A stretch of 64,000 nucleotides of DNA from JADJVL01 sp046331545 (GTDB lineage Bacteria > Acidobacteriota > Holophagae > Holophagales > Holophagaceae): assembly GCA_046331545.1 (NCBI GenBank), contig JAXLQR010000002.1, positions 558,001 to 622,000 on the forward strand. The letters are read 5' to 3'. The position numbers and the translations under genes are program-made. Below, piece by piece: positions 1 to 8,285 of this stretch; within the stretch, counting starts at the first letter, position 1, and every line of letters begins with the position of its first letter. Under the pieces are notes generated by a model that was given only the letters and a program-made list of their open reading frames with translations, had not been told where the DNA came from and did no database searches.

Positions 1-311
1 CCGATGGCGTCGGGCGCCTTCTCGAGGCCGCTCTTCTCCGGCGCCTTCGGCGCGACCTCCTCCACCCGGCGCTGCCGTTCCCCCTGGGTGCCCTCCTCCG
101 TGGGCGCGCTGCCGCCGGACACGCCGCCGGCGGCGGGCAGGGTCACCCAGGTCACCTTCACCTCGGGCTCCGGCGCCGGGGCCTTCGGGGTGATCCAGAG
201 CCCCGCGGCCAGGAGCGCGTGCAGCACCGCGCTGGCGCCGAGGACGACCGGCCAGGGCGCCGCGCCCAGGTGGGAGCGCTCCTTCAGGAAGGCCTGGAGG
301 TCCTGGCTCAC
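1..311 (-). CDS. TonB-family energy transducer, N-terminal part (runs off window)
   Basis: The first 103 codons are visible. They give a short cytoplasmic N-terminus, one membrane segment at about residues 17-35, then the start of a charged, proline-containing periplasmic linker. This is the normal N-terminal layout of TonB/TolA proteins, which couple inner-membrane proton-motive force to outer-membrane receptors. The GTG start overlaps the exbD stop (GTGA), so the two are translationally coupled, and the exbD partner supports the assignment. The C-terminal TonB domain lies outside the window, so TolA remains possible. Confidence 0.7.
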   Translation of the reverse strand, partial: MSQDLQAFLKERSHLGAAPWPVVLGASAVLHALLAAGLWITPKAPAPEPEVKVTWVTLPAAGGVSGGSAPTEEGTQGERQRRVEEVAPKAPEKSGLEKAPDAI

Positions 312-733
312 GGCTTCTCCGGCGGCGGCGCGGCGGCGCCGGCGGTGACGAAGCCCACCTGGGAGAAGCCCGCCTCGCGGATCAGGTCCACCACCGCGAT
401 GACGCGGCCGTAGGGGATGTTGTGGTCGGCGCGCACCAGGATGGGCCGCTTCTTCGAGGCCTCCGCGGCGCTGCGCAGCTCGGCCTTCAGCTCGGGTTCC
501 CGCACGGTCGTGGATCCGAACTGGATGCGCCCGTCCAGGGACAGGGTCACCGTCAGGGCCTCGCTCTCCAGGTTCTTGCCCGTCCGCGACTCCGGCAGGC
601 TCACGTCCACGCCGGTGGTGAGCATGGGCGCCGCCACCATGAAGATGATGAGCAGCACCAGCATGACGTCGATGAGGGGCGTCATGTTGATGTCGGCCAT
701 CTCGCCGCGCCGGGACTGGGGGGTGAAGGACAT
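308..733 (-). CDS. exbD: ExbD/TolR-family biopolymer transport protein
   Basis: This 141-aa protein matches the family length. A short N-terminus with a DINMTPLIDVML-type motif runs into a single membrane helix (about residues 13-38). The aspartate in PLIDVML is the proton-coupling residue of the family. A periplasmic domain follows. ExbD works with ExbB (or TolR with TolQ) to energise TonB or TolA. An exbB is not visible upstream; the next gene on that side is a LysR regulator about 60 bp away, so exbB must be elsewhere. The ATG start is the only good one. Confidence 0.9.
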   Translation of the reverse strand: MSFTPQSRRGEMADINMTPLIDVMLVLLIIFMVAAPMLTTGVDVSLPESRTGKNLESEALTVTLSLDGRIQFGSTTVREPELKAELRSAAEASKKRPILVRADHNIPYGRVIAVVDLIREAGFSQVGFVTAGAAAPPPEKP

Positions 734-794
734 TCGGGTTTCCTGGTCAGTTCGTCCGTCCAGTGTAGGCGGATGTTCCCCTGGCGGCTCCCGG

Positions 795-1694
795 TCAGGA
801 GAAGACCCTGGACCTGGCCGCCGCCGAGATGGCCACCACCGCCGGGTGGCGCAGCCGCCGCTCCAGGCTGAGGGCGTAGATGCGCTCCCGCACCCCCATC
901 GCCGGGCCGAGGCGCTTCGCGCCGTACTGCCGGGCGACCTCGTCGTGGATGGCGTCCGGGGCCACGAACAGGCCGGCGCCGGCGTGACCGAAGGCCTTGA
1001 GGAGGGCGCTGTCGTTGAACTCGCCGCGGACCCGGGGGTGGAGCCCCTGCTCCCGCATCCACTGGTCGAGGCCCCGGCGCAGGGCCGTGCCCTGGGCCGG
1101 CAGCAGCCAGGGCGCGCCCTCGAGGCAGGCCGGAAAGGGTCCCTTCAGCCCCCGCGCCAGGGCGGGCACGGCGTAGACCGAGACGCCGCACTCGCCGAGG
1201 AGGTGGTTGAACGCGCGGATCCGCGTCTGGGGATTGAGGGGCCGGTCCACCAGGACGAGGTCCAGGCGACCGGAGACCAGGTCCGAGAGCAGGACCTCCG
1301 TCTTGTCCTCCACGCAATCCAGGGAGGGCTGCTCCGGAAGCCCGAGGGCCGGTTCCAGCAGCTTCTGGACCATGAGCTTGGGCAGCACGTCCGAGATGCC
1401 CACGGTGACCTTCGGGGCCCGGGCGCCCGGGAGCCCCTTCATCACCGCCTTCAGCTCCTCGCCCAGGGTGAAGATCTCTTCGGCGTAGCCCAGCACCGTG
1501 CGGCCGGCCTCGGTGAGGGCCACGCCGCGCCCGGCCTTCTGGAGGAGGCGTTCGCCGAAGGCCGCCTCCAGCGCCCGGAGCTGCGCACTGAGGGCCGGCT
1601 GGGAGAGCCCCAGGGCGCGGGCGGCGGCCGTGACGCCGCCCTCCCGGGCCACGGTCCAGAAATACAGGAGGTGGTGGTAGTTCAGCCATTCCAT
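795..1694 (-). CDS. LysR-family transcriptional regulator, NhaR-like
   Basis: This 299-aa protein has a winged HTH at residues 5-62 (NYHHLLYFWTVAREGG, then the recognition helix SQPALSAQLRALE) and a LysR substrate domain. Sequence resemblance to E. coli NhaR runs throughout: YHHLYYFW-like start, GECGVS, PACLE, GEFNDSALLKAFG and IFVAP-like segments. NhaR activates the Na+/H+ antiporter gene nhaA in response to Na+. No nhaA is in the window. The gene is divergent from hpf-terC-tsaC-sbtA, which are plausible targets because sbtA is a Na+-driven transporter; that link is inference. Confidence 0.8.
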   Translation of the reverse strand: MEWLNYHHLLYFWTVAREGGVTAAARALGLSQPALSAQLRALEAAFGERLLQKAGRGVALTEAGRTVLGYAEEIFTLGEELKAVMKGLPGARAPKVTVGISDVLPKLMVQKLLEPALGLPEQPSLDCVEDKTEVLLSDLVSGRLDLVLVDRPLNPQTRIRAFNHLLGECGVSVYAVPALARGLKGPFPACLEGAPWLLPAQGTALRRGLDQWMREQGLHPRVRGEFNDSALLKAFGHAGAGLFVAPDAIHDEVARQYGAKRLGPAMGVRERIYALSLERRLRHPAVVAISAAARSRVFS

Positions 1695-1700
1695 GGATAA

Positions 1701-1706
1701 ATTATA
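1701..1706 (-). promoter_or_regulatory. Candidate -10 element of the nhaR-like gene
   Basis: A perfect TATAAT on the minus strand lies 6 nt before the ATG at 1694. It sits in an unusually AT-rich 110-bp divergent intergenic region. No good -35 is visible. If used, the transcript would start at or next to the ATG (leaderless). Confidence 0.4.
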
Positions 1707-1805
1707 ACTTTTTTATATGTTATTTGGCTTTTTATCTATTGGATTGACGTTTTCACGGTCCGTAGCCTGACTTCTGCGGACGGATCCGCGAGGAGCAGGA
1801 AGCCC

Positions 1806-2135
1806 ATGAATCTCGACATCCGCGGCGTGGACCTGGTGCCGACCGAGGCGCTGCGGGAGCACGTCTCCCGGCGCATCGCCTTCGCCCTCTCCCGGTTCTC
1901 GGGGCACCTGAAGGACGTCGAGGTGCGCCTGCGGGACGAGAACGGGCCGAAGGGCGGCGTGGACAAGGTATGCCGCATCAAGGCCACCTGCCACGGCCTG
2001 CCCACCCTGGTGGTGGAGGCCGTGGGCACCGACCTCTACGGCGCCATCGACGGCGCCGCCGACCGCGCGGGCCGGGCCCTCGGCCGGGCCCTCCGCCGGC
2101 AGGCGTCCCGGCGGGCGCCCGAGCCGCAGCTCTGA
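1806..2135 (+). CDS. HPF/RaiA-family ribosome-associated protein (short form)
   Basis: This 109-aa protein begins MNLDIRG and has the beta-alpha-beta-beta-beta-alpha pattern of the sigma-54 modulation/S30EA family. HPF and RaiA bind the 30S decoding region and inactivate ribosomes in stationary phase or stress. The length fits a short HPF without the dimerising C-terminal domain. The C-terminus is Arg-rich (AGRALGRALRRQASRR). An AGGAAG ribosome site precedes the ATG. It is first in a co-directional run with terC, tsaC and sbtA. Confidence 0.7.
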   Translation: MNLDIRGVDLVPTEALREHVSRRIAFALSRFSGHLKDVEVRLRDENGPKGGVDKVCRIKATCHGLPTLVVEAVGTDLYGAIDGAADRAGRALGRALRRQASRRAPEPQL

Positions 2136-2152
2136 GGATGGAGACCGCGCCC

Positions 2153-3097
2153 ATGGAAACCATCGGCTCGCCTTGGATGTGGGGTGGCTTCATCGCCTTC
2201 GTCCTCGCGATGCTCGCCCTCGACCTGGGCGTCTTCCACCGCACGGCCCACCGGGTGACCGTCAAGGAGGCCGCGATCTGGAGCGTGGTCTGGGTCGCCC
2301 TCGCCCTGGCCTTCAACGCCGGGATCTGGCAGCTCCACGGCCCCGAGCGGGGCCTGGAGTTCCTCACCGGCTACCTCATCGAGAAGGCCCTGAGCGTGGA
2401 CAACATCTTCGTGTTCGTGCTGATCTTCGGCGCCTTCTCCGTGCCCGAGGCCTACCAGCACCGGGTGCTGTTCTGGGGCATCCTGGGCGCCCTGGTGATG
2501 CGAGCGATCTTCGTCGGCCTCGGCGCGGCCCTTCTGGCCAAGTTCCACTGGATCCTCTACCTCTTCGGGGCCTTCCTCCTCGTCACCGGCATCAAGATGC
2601 TGGTGGTGCGCGGCGAGGGCTTCGACCCCCGGGCGAATCCGGTGTTCCGCCTCTTCCGCCGGCTGGTGCCCGCGGTGGAGTCCTACCACGGCCCGGCCTT
2701 CACGGTGGTGAAGGACGGCCGCCGCTGCGCCACGCCCCTGCTGCTCGTCCTGGTGGCGGTGGAGCTCACGGACCTGGTCTTCGCGGTGGACAGCGTCCCC
2801 GCCATCTTCGCGGTGACCAAGGACCCTTTCCTGGTCTTCACGTCGAACATCTTCGCGATCCTCGGCCTGCGCTCCCTCTACTTCCTCCTCGCGGGGGTGG
2901 TGGAGAGGTTCCACCTGCTGAAGATGGGCCTGAGCCTGGTGCTGGTCTTCGTGGGCCTGAAGATGCTGGTGGTGGACCTCTTCAAGGTGCCCACCGCGTG
3001 GAGCCTGGGCGTGATCGGCGCCCTGGTGGGCGGTTCCATCGCGGCCTCGATGCTCATCTCCAAGGCGAAGGCCGAGTCCGCCGGCGGGGAGGCCTGA
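2153..3097 (+). CDS. TerC/Alx-family integral membrane protein
   Basis: This 314-aa protein has about eight hydrophobic segments. Two TerC signature regions are present, EKALSVDNIFVFVLIF and ELTDLVFAVDSVPAIFAVT, each with membrane aspartates thought to bind metal. Family members act in Mn2+ export, alkaline-pH response (Alx) or tellurite resistance. A second in-frame ATG at 2138 is possible, but 2153 has a GGAG-containing site at proper spacing. The stop directly abuts the GTG of tsaC (TGAGTG), so coupling is likely. Confidence 0.9.
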   Translation: METIGSPWMWGGFIAFVLAMLALDLGVFHRTAHRVTVKEAAIWSVVWVALALAFNAGIWQLHGPERGLEFLTGYLIEKALSVDNIFVFVLIFGAFSVPEAYQHRVLFWGILGALVMRAIFVGLGAALLAKFHWILYLFGAFLLVTGIKMLVVRGEGFDPRANPVFRLFRRLVPAVESYHGPAFTVVKDGRRCATPLLLVLVAVELTDLVFAVDSVPAIFAVTKDPFLVFTSNIFAILGLRSLYFLLAGVVERFHLLKMGLSLVLVFVGLKMLVVDLFKVPTAWSLGVIGALVGGSIAASMLISKAKAESAGGEA

Positions 3098-4105
3098 GTG
3101 GCCGCCGCCCTCGCCACCCGGGTACTGCCCGTGGATCCCGCCTGGCCGGACCCGGCCGACCTGCGGGAGGCGGCGGCCCTGCTCGACGCGGGAGAACTCG
3201 TGGCCTTCCCCACGGAGACGGTCTACGGCCTGGGCGCCGACGGACTGAACGCCGACGCGGTGGCCCGCATCTACGCCGCCAAGGGCCGCCCTTCCACCAA
3301 TCCCCTGATCCTCCACGTGGACGGATTGCCCATGGCCCGCGGCCTGGTCCGGACCTGGCCAGCGGCGGCCATCCGCCTGGCGGAGGCCTTCTGGCCGGGG
3401 CCCCTGACCCTGGTCCTGCCGCGCCGGGCCGGCGTGCCCGACGCCGTGACCGGCGGCGGGGACACCGTGGCCCTGCGCATGCCCGCCCACCGGGTGCCCT
3501 TAAGCCTCATCGGCCGGCTGGGCCGGCCCCTGGCGGCCCCCAGCGCCAACCTCAGCGAGCGCATCAGCCCCACCCTCGCGGCCCATGTGCTGGAGGACCT
3601 GGAGGGCCGCATCCCCCTGGTGCTGGACGGCGGACCCACGCGGCGCGGACTCGAGAGCACCGTGGTGGACCTCAGCGGCGAACGGCCCCGCATCCTGCGC
3701 CCCGGCCCCATCCCGCCCCGCCTCCTGGAGCGCCTCCTGGGCTCCGTGGCGACCCTTCACGCCGCGCCCGGGGCCGGTCCCGCCCCCTCCCCTGGGCTCG
3801 GCCTGCGCCACTATGCGCCGCGCCTGCCCCTGCACCTGCGCGCCGAGGGCGAACCCCTGCCCGTCCCCGGACCCGCGGCCTGGCTGGCCCTGGACGCGGC
3901 CGCGGAACCTCCTCCGCCAGGAATCACGCGGGTGGCCATGCCCCGGGACCCCGAGGCCTACGGCGCGCGGCTCTACGCCACCCTGCGGTCCCTCGACCGG
4001 CCGCCCTTCCTGCGCATCGTCGTGGACCTGCCCCCCGCCGCCGAGGCTTGGGCCGCGGTCCACGACCGGCTGCGCCGCGCGGCGGCCCGGCCCGCCTGCG
4101 CCTGA
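3098..4105 (+). CDS. tsaC: Threonylcarbamoyl-AMP synthase, long (Sua5) form
   Basis: This 335-aa protein makes L-threonylcarbamoyl-AMP from Thr, bicarbonate and ATP, the first step of tRNA t6A37 formation. A YrdC domain spans about residues 15-210. It contains PTETVYGLGADGLN, KGRPSTNPLILHV and APSANLSERISPT, all canonical for the KxR..SxN active-site pattern. The remaining C-terminal part is the Sua5 domain (residues about 225-330), so this is the long form. The start is GTG directly after the terC stop. Bicarbonate is the substrate and sbtA lies downstream, but that adjacency may be accidental. Confidence 0.92.
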   Translation: MAAALATRVLPVDPAWPDPADLREAAALLDAGELVAFPTETVYGLGADGLNADAVARIYAAKGRPSTNPLILHVDGLPMARGLVRTWPAAAIRLAEAFWPGPLTLVLPRRAGVPDAVTGGGDTVALRMPAHRVPLSLIGRLGRPLAAPSANLSERISPTLAAHVLEDLEGRIPLVLDGGPTRRGLESTVVDLSGERPRILRPGPIPPRLLERLLGSVATLHAAPGAGPAPSPGLGLRHYAPRLPLHLRAEGEPLPVPGPAAWLALDAAAEPPPPGITRVAMPRDPEAYGARLYATLRSLDRPPFLRIVVDLPPAAEAWAAVHDRLRRAAARPACA

Positions 4106-4133
4106 ACCCGAGTCGAACCCTCATGGAGTCCCG

Positions 4134-5177
4134 ATGAGCCCCTGGAGCATGCTGCTCGAACCCGCCGTCCTCTTCTTCGTCCTCGGCGCCGCCGTGGCGA
4201 TGATCCGCTCGAACCTCGAGATCCCCCAGCCCGTCGCCAAGTTCCTCTCCCTCTACCTGCTCATGGCCGTCGGCTTCAAGGGCGGCCAGGCCCTGGCCCA
4301 TACCGGCTTCACCGGCGCGGTGGCCACGGTGGTGGGGCTGGCCATGTTGATGGCGGTGGCGGTCCCGGCGTGGAGCTACGCCATCCTCAAGCGGCGAGTG
4401 GGCCTCTTCGACGCGGCGGCCATCGCCGCCACCTATGGCTCCGTGAGCGCGGTGACCTTCACCGTGGCCTCCCAGTTCGTGGCGGCCCAGGGCGCGCCCA
4501 CGTCGGGTGGCGCCACCGTGGCGCTGGTGCTCATGGAGTCGCCGGCCATCATCATGGCGGTGCTGCTGGCCTCCTGGGCCCGGCGCGGCGCGGCGGTCCC
4601 CGCGCCCGAGGCCGCCGGGGCGGTGACCGGCCCCGGCGTGGAGGCCGTGGTCCCGGAGTCCGTGGCCGGCGCGCAGCCCCACGGCGCCGGCGTGAAGGCG
4701 GTGCTGCACGAGGCCTTCACCGACGGCGCCCACCTGCTCCTCATCGGCAGCCTGGTCATCGGCGCGGTGACGGGCGAGAAGGGCGCCGAGGCCATGAAGC
4801 CCTTCACCGGCGACCTCTTCAAGGGCTTTTTGAGCTTCTTCCTGCTGGAGATGGGCGTCCTGGTGGGGCGCCAGCTGCGGGAGGTGCGGGACGTGGGCCT
4901 CTTCCTGGTGGGCTTCGGCCTGGTGATGCCGCCCCTCCACGCCGCGGTGGCCATCCTCCTGGGGCGCCTGGCCGGGATCTCCTCCGGCGACGCGGTGCTC
5001 CTCGCCGTCCTCGCCGCCAGCGCGTCCTACATCGTGGTGCCCGCGGTGGCCCGCTTCGCCATCCCCGAGGCCCGGCCCAGCCGCTACTTCACCATGTCCC
5101 TGGCGGTCACCTTCCCCTTCAACGTGCTGGCCGGCATCCCGCTCTACCACGCCCTGGTGCGCCAGTTGTGGCGCTGA
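4134..5177 (+). CDS. SbtA-family sodium-dependent bicarbonate transporter
   Basis: This 347-aa protein has about ten membrane segments in two halves, separated by a hydrophilic loop at about residues 145-190. SbtA proteins (DUF897) import HCO3- with Na+ in cyanobacteria. Homologs are common in other bacteria, where function is less clear. Recognisable family segments are the QPVAKFLSLYLLMAVGFKGG start, AATYGSVSAVTFT, and ASYIVVPAVARFAIPEA near the C-terminus. No PII-like SbtB gene is adjacent. It follows tsaC by 28 bp and faces the convergent hydrolase gene. Confidence 0.85.
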   Translation: MSPWSMLLEPAVLFFVLGAAVAMIRSNLEIPQPVAKFLSLYLLMAVGFKGGQALAHTGFTGAVATVVGLAMLMAVAVPAWSYAILKRRVGLFDAAAIAATYGSVSAVTFTVASQFVAAQGAPTSGGATVALVLMESPAIIMAVLLASWARRGAAVPAPEAAGAVTGPGVEAVVPESVAGAQPHGAGVKAVLHEAFTDGAHLLLIGSLVIGAVTGEKGAEAMKPFTGDLFKGFLSFFLLEMGVLVGRQLREVRDVGLFLVGFGLVMPPLHAAVAILLGRLAGISSGDAVLLAVLAASASYIVVPAVARFAIPEARPSRYFTMSLAVTFPFNVLAGIPLYHALVRQLWR

Positions 5178-5181
5178 GGCC

Positions 5182-6036
5182 CTAGACGGCGACGGGCTCA
5201 ATGACGTAGCGGCCCTTGGGGTCCTTCGCCACCGTGCCGGCGGGGATGTCGGGGTCGTGCTCGAAGACCAGCACGGTGCCCGTGCCCGCCACCTCGTCCA
5301 GCACCTTCTGGCGCTCGTCCACGCAGGTCACCACGTCCAGGTCGTAGCCCATGACCCAGGCGGGCTGGATGTGGCGGGCGGTGGGGATGAGGTCGGCGAG
5401 GTAGACGAGCTTCCTGCCGTCCCCCTCGACCACCACGTTCTGCAGGCCCGCGATGTGGCCGGGGGCGAGGCGGACCGAGAGGCCTGGCAGGAGCTCCGTC
5501 GCGCCGTCCACGGTGTCCAGCAGGCCCGCGGCCTCCAGGGGCTCCCAGTTCTTGGGCAGGTAGCTGGCCTTCACGCGGAGGTGGGGATGCTTCGCGTCCT
5601 CCAGGTCCCGCTTCTGGACCACGTAGCGGGCGTTGGGGAAGCTCGGGACGAGGTTCCCATCGGCGTCGAGGCGCGTGCTGCCGCCGGCGTGGTCGAAGTG
5701 GAGGTGGGTGAGGATGCAGAGGGTGACGTCCTCGGGCTTCACGCCGTGCTTCGCCAGCTCGCGGTCGAGGACGCCCCGCCCCTCGACCTTGAAGCGGGCC
5801 ATGAAGGCGTCGTCCTCCTTGTCGCCGTTGCCGTTGTCCACCAGGACCACGTGGCGCCGTCCGTCCACTTCGCCGCGGAGGAGGAGGCAGTTGGTGGCCA
5901 TGAGGATCTGGTTCTCCGCGTCGGCGGGGTAGAGCTTGTGCCACACGACCTTCGGGACGGTGCCGAACATGGCCCCCCCGTCCAGGCGGAAGGTGCCGCC
6001 GCTGAGGATGGAGACGTCCCAGGGTCCGATGCGCAT
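5182..6036 (-). CDS. Metallo-beta-lactamase-fold hydrolase (lactonase-like)
   Basis: This 284-aa protein has the dinuclear zinc motif HLHFDH (His111, His113, Asp115, His116) and later metal-ligand regions (GHIAGLQ, YLADL). N-terminal features (GTFRLDGGAMFG, then a long insert before the motif) resemble the MBL subgroup that includes N-acyl-homoserine lactonases, but substrate cannot be read from sequence. The ATG at 6036 is preferred over upstream codons because the region above it is non-coding and holds a -10-like element. Confidence 0.8.
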   Translation of the reverse strand: MRIGPWDVSILSGGTFRLDGGAMFGTVPKVVWHKLYPADAENQILMATNCLLLRGEVDGRRHVVLVDNGNGDKEDDAFMARFKVEGRGVLDRELAKHGVKPEDVTLCILTHLHFDHAGGSTRLDADGNLVPSFPNARYVVQKRDLEDAKHPHLRVKASYLPKNWEPLEAAGLLDTVDGATELLPGLSVRLAPGHIAGLQNVVVEGDGRKLVYLADLIPTARHIQPAWVMGYDLDVVTCVDERQKVLDEVAGTGTVLVFEHDPDIPAGTVAKDPKGRYVIEPVAV

Positions 6037-6042
6037 GGCCCC

Positions 6043-6048
6043 ATTGTA
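6043..6048 (-). promoter_or_regulatory. Candidate -10 element of the MBL hydrolase gene
   Basis: TACAAT on the minus strand, 6 nt upstream of the ATG at 6036. This leaves no room for a ribosome site in the transcript if used at normal spacing. One of several such boxes in this window. Confidence 0.3.
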
Positions 6049-6124
6049 GTCCCGGGGGCCGTCGCGATTTTCGTCCCGGCATCCGCCCGCCGCGGTGGTA
6101 GAACGGAGGCCTTCCCTCTTTCCC

Positions 6125-7600
6125 ATGAACGACGCGGCCGCCCCTCCCGACGCCCGGCTCACCCGGCTGGCGAAGAGCCTGGAGGACCGCTACGAGTTCA
6201 ACGCCATCCTGGGGCGGGGCGGCGCCGGCACCGTCTACCTCGTGCGCAACAAGGTCCTGAACCGCGAGGAGGCCCTGAAGGTCCTCACTGAATCCTCGGA
6301 CCCGGAGTTCGCCCGCCGATTCGTGAAGGAGGCCAAGGTGGCGGCCTCCCTGGACCACCCGCGCATCGTGAAGATCTACGACTTCGGGGGCTTCGAGGAC
6401 ATCCTCTGGTGCTCCATGCAGCTCGTGGACGGCCCCACCCTGGCCCACATCATGGAGGGCGGCATCCGCATGGACCAGACGTCCATGGCGCGCCTCGCGG
6501 TGCCCCTCCTGGACGCCCTCGCGTACAGCCACACGCGGGGCATCGTGCACCGGGACATCAAGCCCGCCAACATCCTCGTCAACGTGGACGGCCGGCCCTT
6601 CATCTCCGACTTCGGCATCGCCAAGACCGACGACGCCATGCAGAAGACCCTCACCGGCCAGCTCATGGGCACGCCGGCCTACGTGAGCCCGGAGCAGGCC
6701 CTGGGCGAGCCCGTGGACGCCCGCACGGACCTCTACTCCCTGGGGGTCACCCTCTACGAGCTGCTGGCCGGGGCGCGGCCCTTCATCGCCGAATCCACCC
6801 TCCAGACCGTCGTCATGCGGCTGAACCAGCCGCCGGACCCCATCCTGGAGCGCTGCCCCGCCCTGAACCCGGCCCTCGCCGCGTGGCTGATGAAGGCCCT
6901 GGCCCGGGACAAGGAGGCGCGGTGGGCGTCCGCGGCCGCCATGAAGGAGGAGCTCGTGCGGGTCTGCGAGGACGCCGGGATCGCCTGGGGCCAGCCCCTG
7001 GCGGAGAAGTCCGTGCTGCGCCAGCTCCTGCCCGCCAAGATGCGCACCCGACCCCTGGCGGACCTCAGGCCCACCACGCCCCTCGAACACCGGCGGCCGC
7101 CCGCCCGCCGGCTGCCCCTCCTCGCCTCCGGCCTCCTGCTCCTCGCGGTCCTCGGCCTCGGGGCGGCCTTCTGGCCCCGCGGCCGCGCCAATCCGACCCC
7201 AGACGGGACGGCACCCCCTGCGGCCCCTCGCTCTGCCTCTCCCCCTGCGCCCGCGACGGGGCAGCCTTCGCCCGCCGGGGCTCCGCCGACCACCGCCCCC
7301 CGCCCCGCCACAGTGCTGTTGGCACCCCTCCGCCGGGCCGTGGTCATGCCGGTGGCCGAGGAGGCCCCGCCCCCGGACCTCAAGGCCACGCCGGCCTGCG
7401 CCGGGCAGACCGTGGCCCTCTCCGTGGTGGTGGGGGAGGACGGCCGGGTGAAGTCCAGCCGCGTCCTCGCCGCTTGCCCCCCGGACTGTTCCAGGGCCGC
7501 CCAGGCCGCGGTGTCCCGCTGGCGCTTCAGGCCCGCCGCCGACGCCGAGGGCAGGCCGGTGGAAACCACCATCTCCGTTGCCGTCTCCTTCTCGGAGTGA
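6125..7600 (+). CDS. Ser/Thr protein kinase with C-terminal TonB-like domain
   Basis: This 491-aa membrane protein has an N-terminal Hanks kinase domain (residues about 22-285). It contains the glycine loop GRGGAGTV (30-37), Lys52, HRDIKPANIL (142-151), DFG (162-164) and a YVSPEQ activation segment, so it should be active. One membrane helix spans about 330-350 and is followed by a Pro/Ala-rich linker (355-420). A TonB C-terminal-type domain lies at about 425-490 (VVVGEDGRVKSSRV, SRWRFRPA). The kinase is cytoplasmic and the TonB-like domain periplasmic. GGAGG lies at 6105-6109. An OmpA lipoprotein follows after 4 bp. Confidence 0.9.
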   Translation: MNDAAAPPDARLTRLAKSLEDRYEFNAILGRGGAGTVYLVRNKVLNREEALKVLTESSDPEFARRFVKEAKVAASLDHPRIVKIYDFGGFEDILWCSMQLVDGPTLAHIMEGGIRMDQTSMARLAVPLLDALAYSHTRGIVHRDIKPANILVNVDGRPFISDFGIAKTDDAMQKTLTGQLMGTPAYVSPEQALGEPVDARTDLYSLGVTLYELLAGARPFIAESTLQTVVMRLNQPPDPILERCPALNPALAAWLMKALARDKEARWASAAAMKEELVRVCEDAGIAWGQPLAEKSVLRQLLPAKMRTRPLADLRPTTPLEHRRPPARRLPLLASGLLLLAVLGLGAAFWPRGRANPTPDGTAPPAAPRSASPPAPATGQPSPAGAPPTTAPRPATVLLAPLRRAVVMPVAEEAPPPDLKATPACAGQTVALSVVVGEDGRVKSSRVLAACPPDCSRAAQAAVSRWRFRPAADAEGRPVETTISVAVSFSE

Positions 7601-7604
7601 CGCC

Positions 7605-8276
7605 ATGCTGCGACGCCTCGCCCCCGCCCTCCTCCTCCTCGCCGCCGGCTGCCAGAAGCCCGCGCCCGCGCCTGAGCTGCGCATGGCCGTGCAGGTGCGC
7701 ACCGAGCCCGCCCAGGCCACGGTGAGCTACCAGGGCCGGCCCCTCGGCCCGGCGCCCCAGGCCCTGCGGGTGGCCGTGGGCGAGGACCTGCTGGCCCTGG
7801 ACGCCAGCCGGGAGAACGACCCGCTGGTGGAGAAGCGCATCCGCTTCCTGGCGGAGGACCGGGCGGAGGTGATCTTCATCTTCCAGTCCGGCCGCTCCGC
7901 CATGGCCAAGGCCCTGGGCCTGCCGAGGATCCTGGTGTTCGACTACGGCAGCACCGTGTCCTTCGACGTGGACAGGTTCGACCTCAAGCCCGCCTTCCTG
8001 CCCTTCCTGGACCGGCAGGCGGCGATGCTGAACCAGCACTTCCCGGCCCTGCCGGTGAACGTCTGCGGCCACACCGACAGCAGCGGCGGCGCCGAGCACA
8101 ACCTCAAGCTCAGCCTGGACCGCGCCCAGAGCGTCGCCGACGGGCTCGCCGCCCGGGGCGTGGACAAGGGCCGGCTGAAGGTGCAGGGCCTGGGCAGCGA
8201 CTATCCCCTGGCCGGCAACGACAGCGCCGAGGGCAAGGCCCTCAACCGGCGCACGGAGATCATCCTGCCGATGTAG
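7605..8276 (+). CDS. OmpA-family peptidoglycan-binding lipoprotein
   Basis: This 223-aa protein has a signal peptide ending in the lipobox LAAGC (Cys16). An N-terminal region of about 95 residues resembles PEGA-like beta modules (TEPAQATVSYQGRPLG). The C-terminal OmpA domain is at about 120-223, with GHTDSSG and the NRRTEI end. The OmpA Asp and Arg that bind diaminopimelate are present, so it should tether membrane to peptidoglycan (Pal-like). It starts 4 bp after the kinase-TonB gene, so the two probably form an operon. Confidence 0.88.
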   Translation: MLRRLAPALLLLAAGCQKPAPAPELRMAVQVRTEPAQATVSYQGRPLGPAPQALRVAVGEDLLALDASRENDPLVEKRIRFLAEDRAEVIFIFQSGRSAMAKALGLPRILVFDYGSTVSFDVDRFDLKPAFLPFLDRQAAMLNQHFPALPVNVCGHTDSSGGAEHNLKLSLDRAQSVADGLAARGVDKGRLKVQGLGSDYPLAGNDSAEGKALNRRTEIILPM

Positions 8277-8285
8277 GGGGCCGGG

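Noticed and set aside
4134..5177. An SbtB (PII-like) partner next to the SbtA-like gene
   Set aside because: No PII-type small ORF is found on either side; the neighbours are tsaC and an MBL hydrolase.
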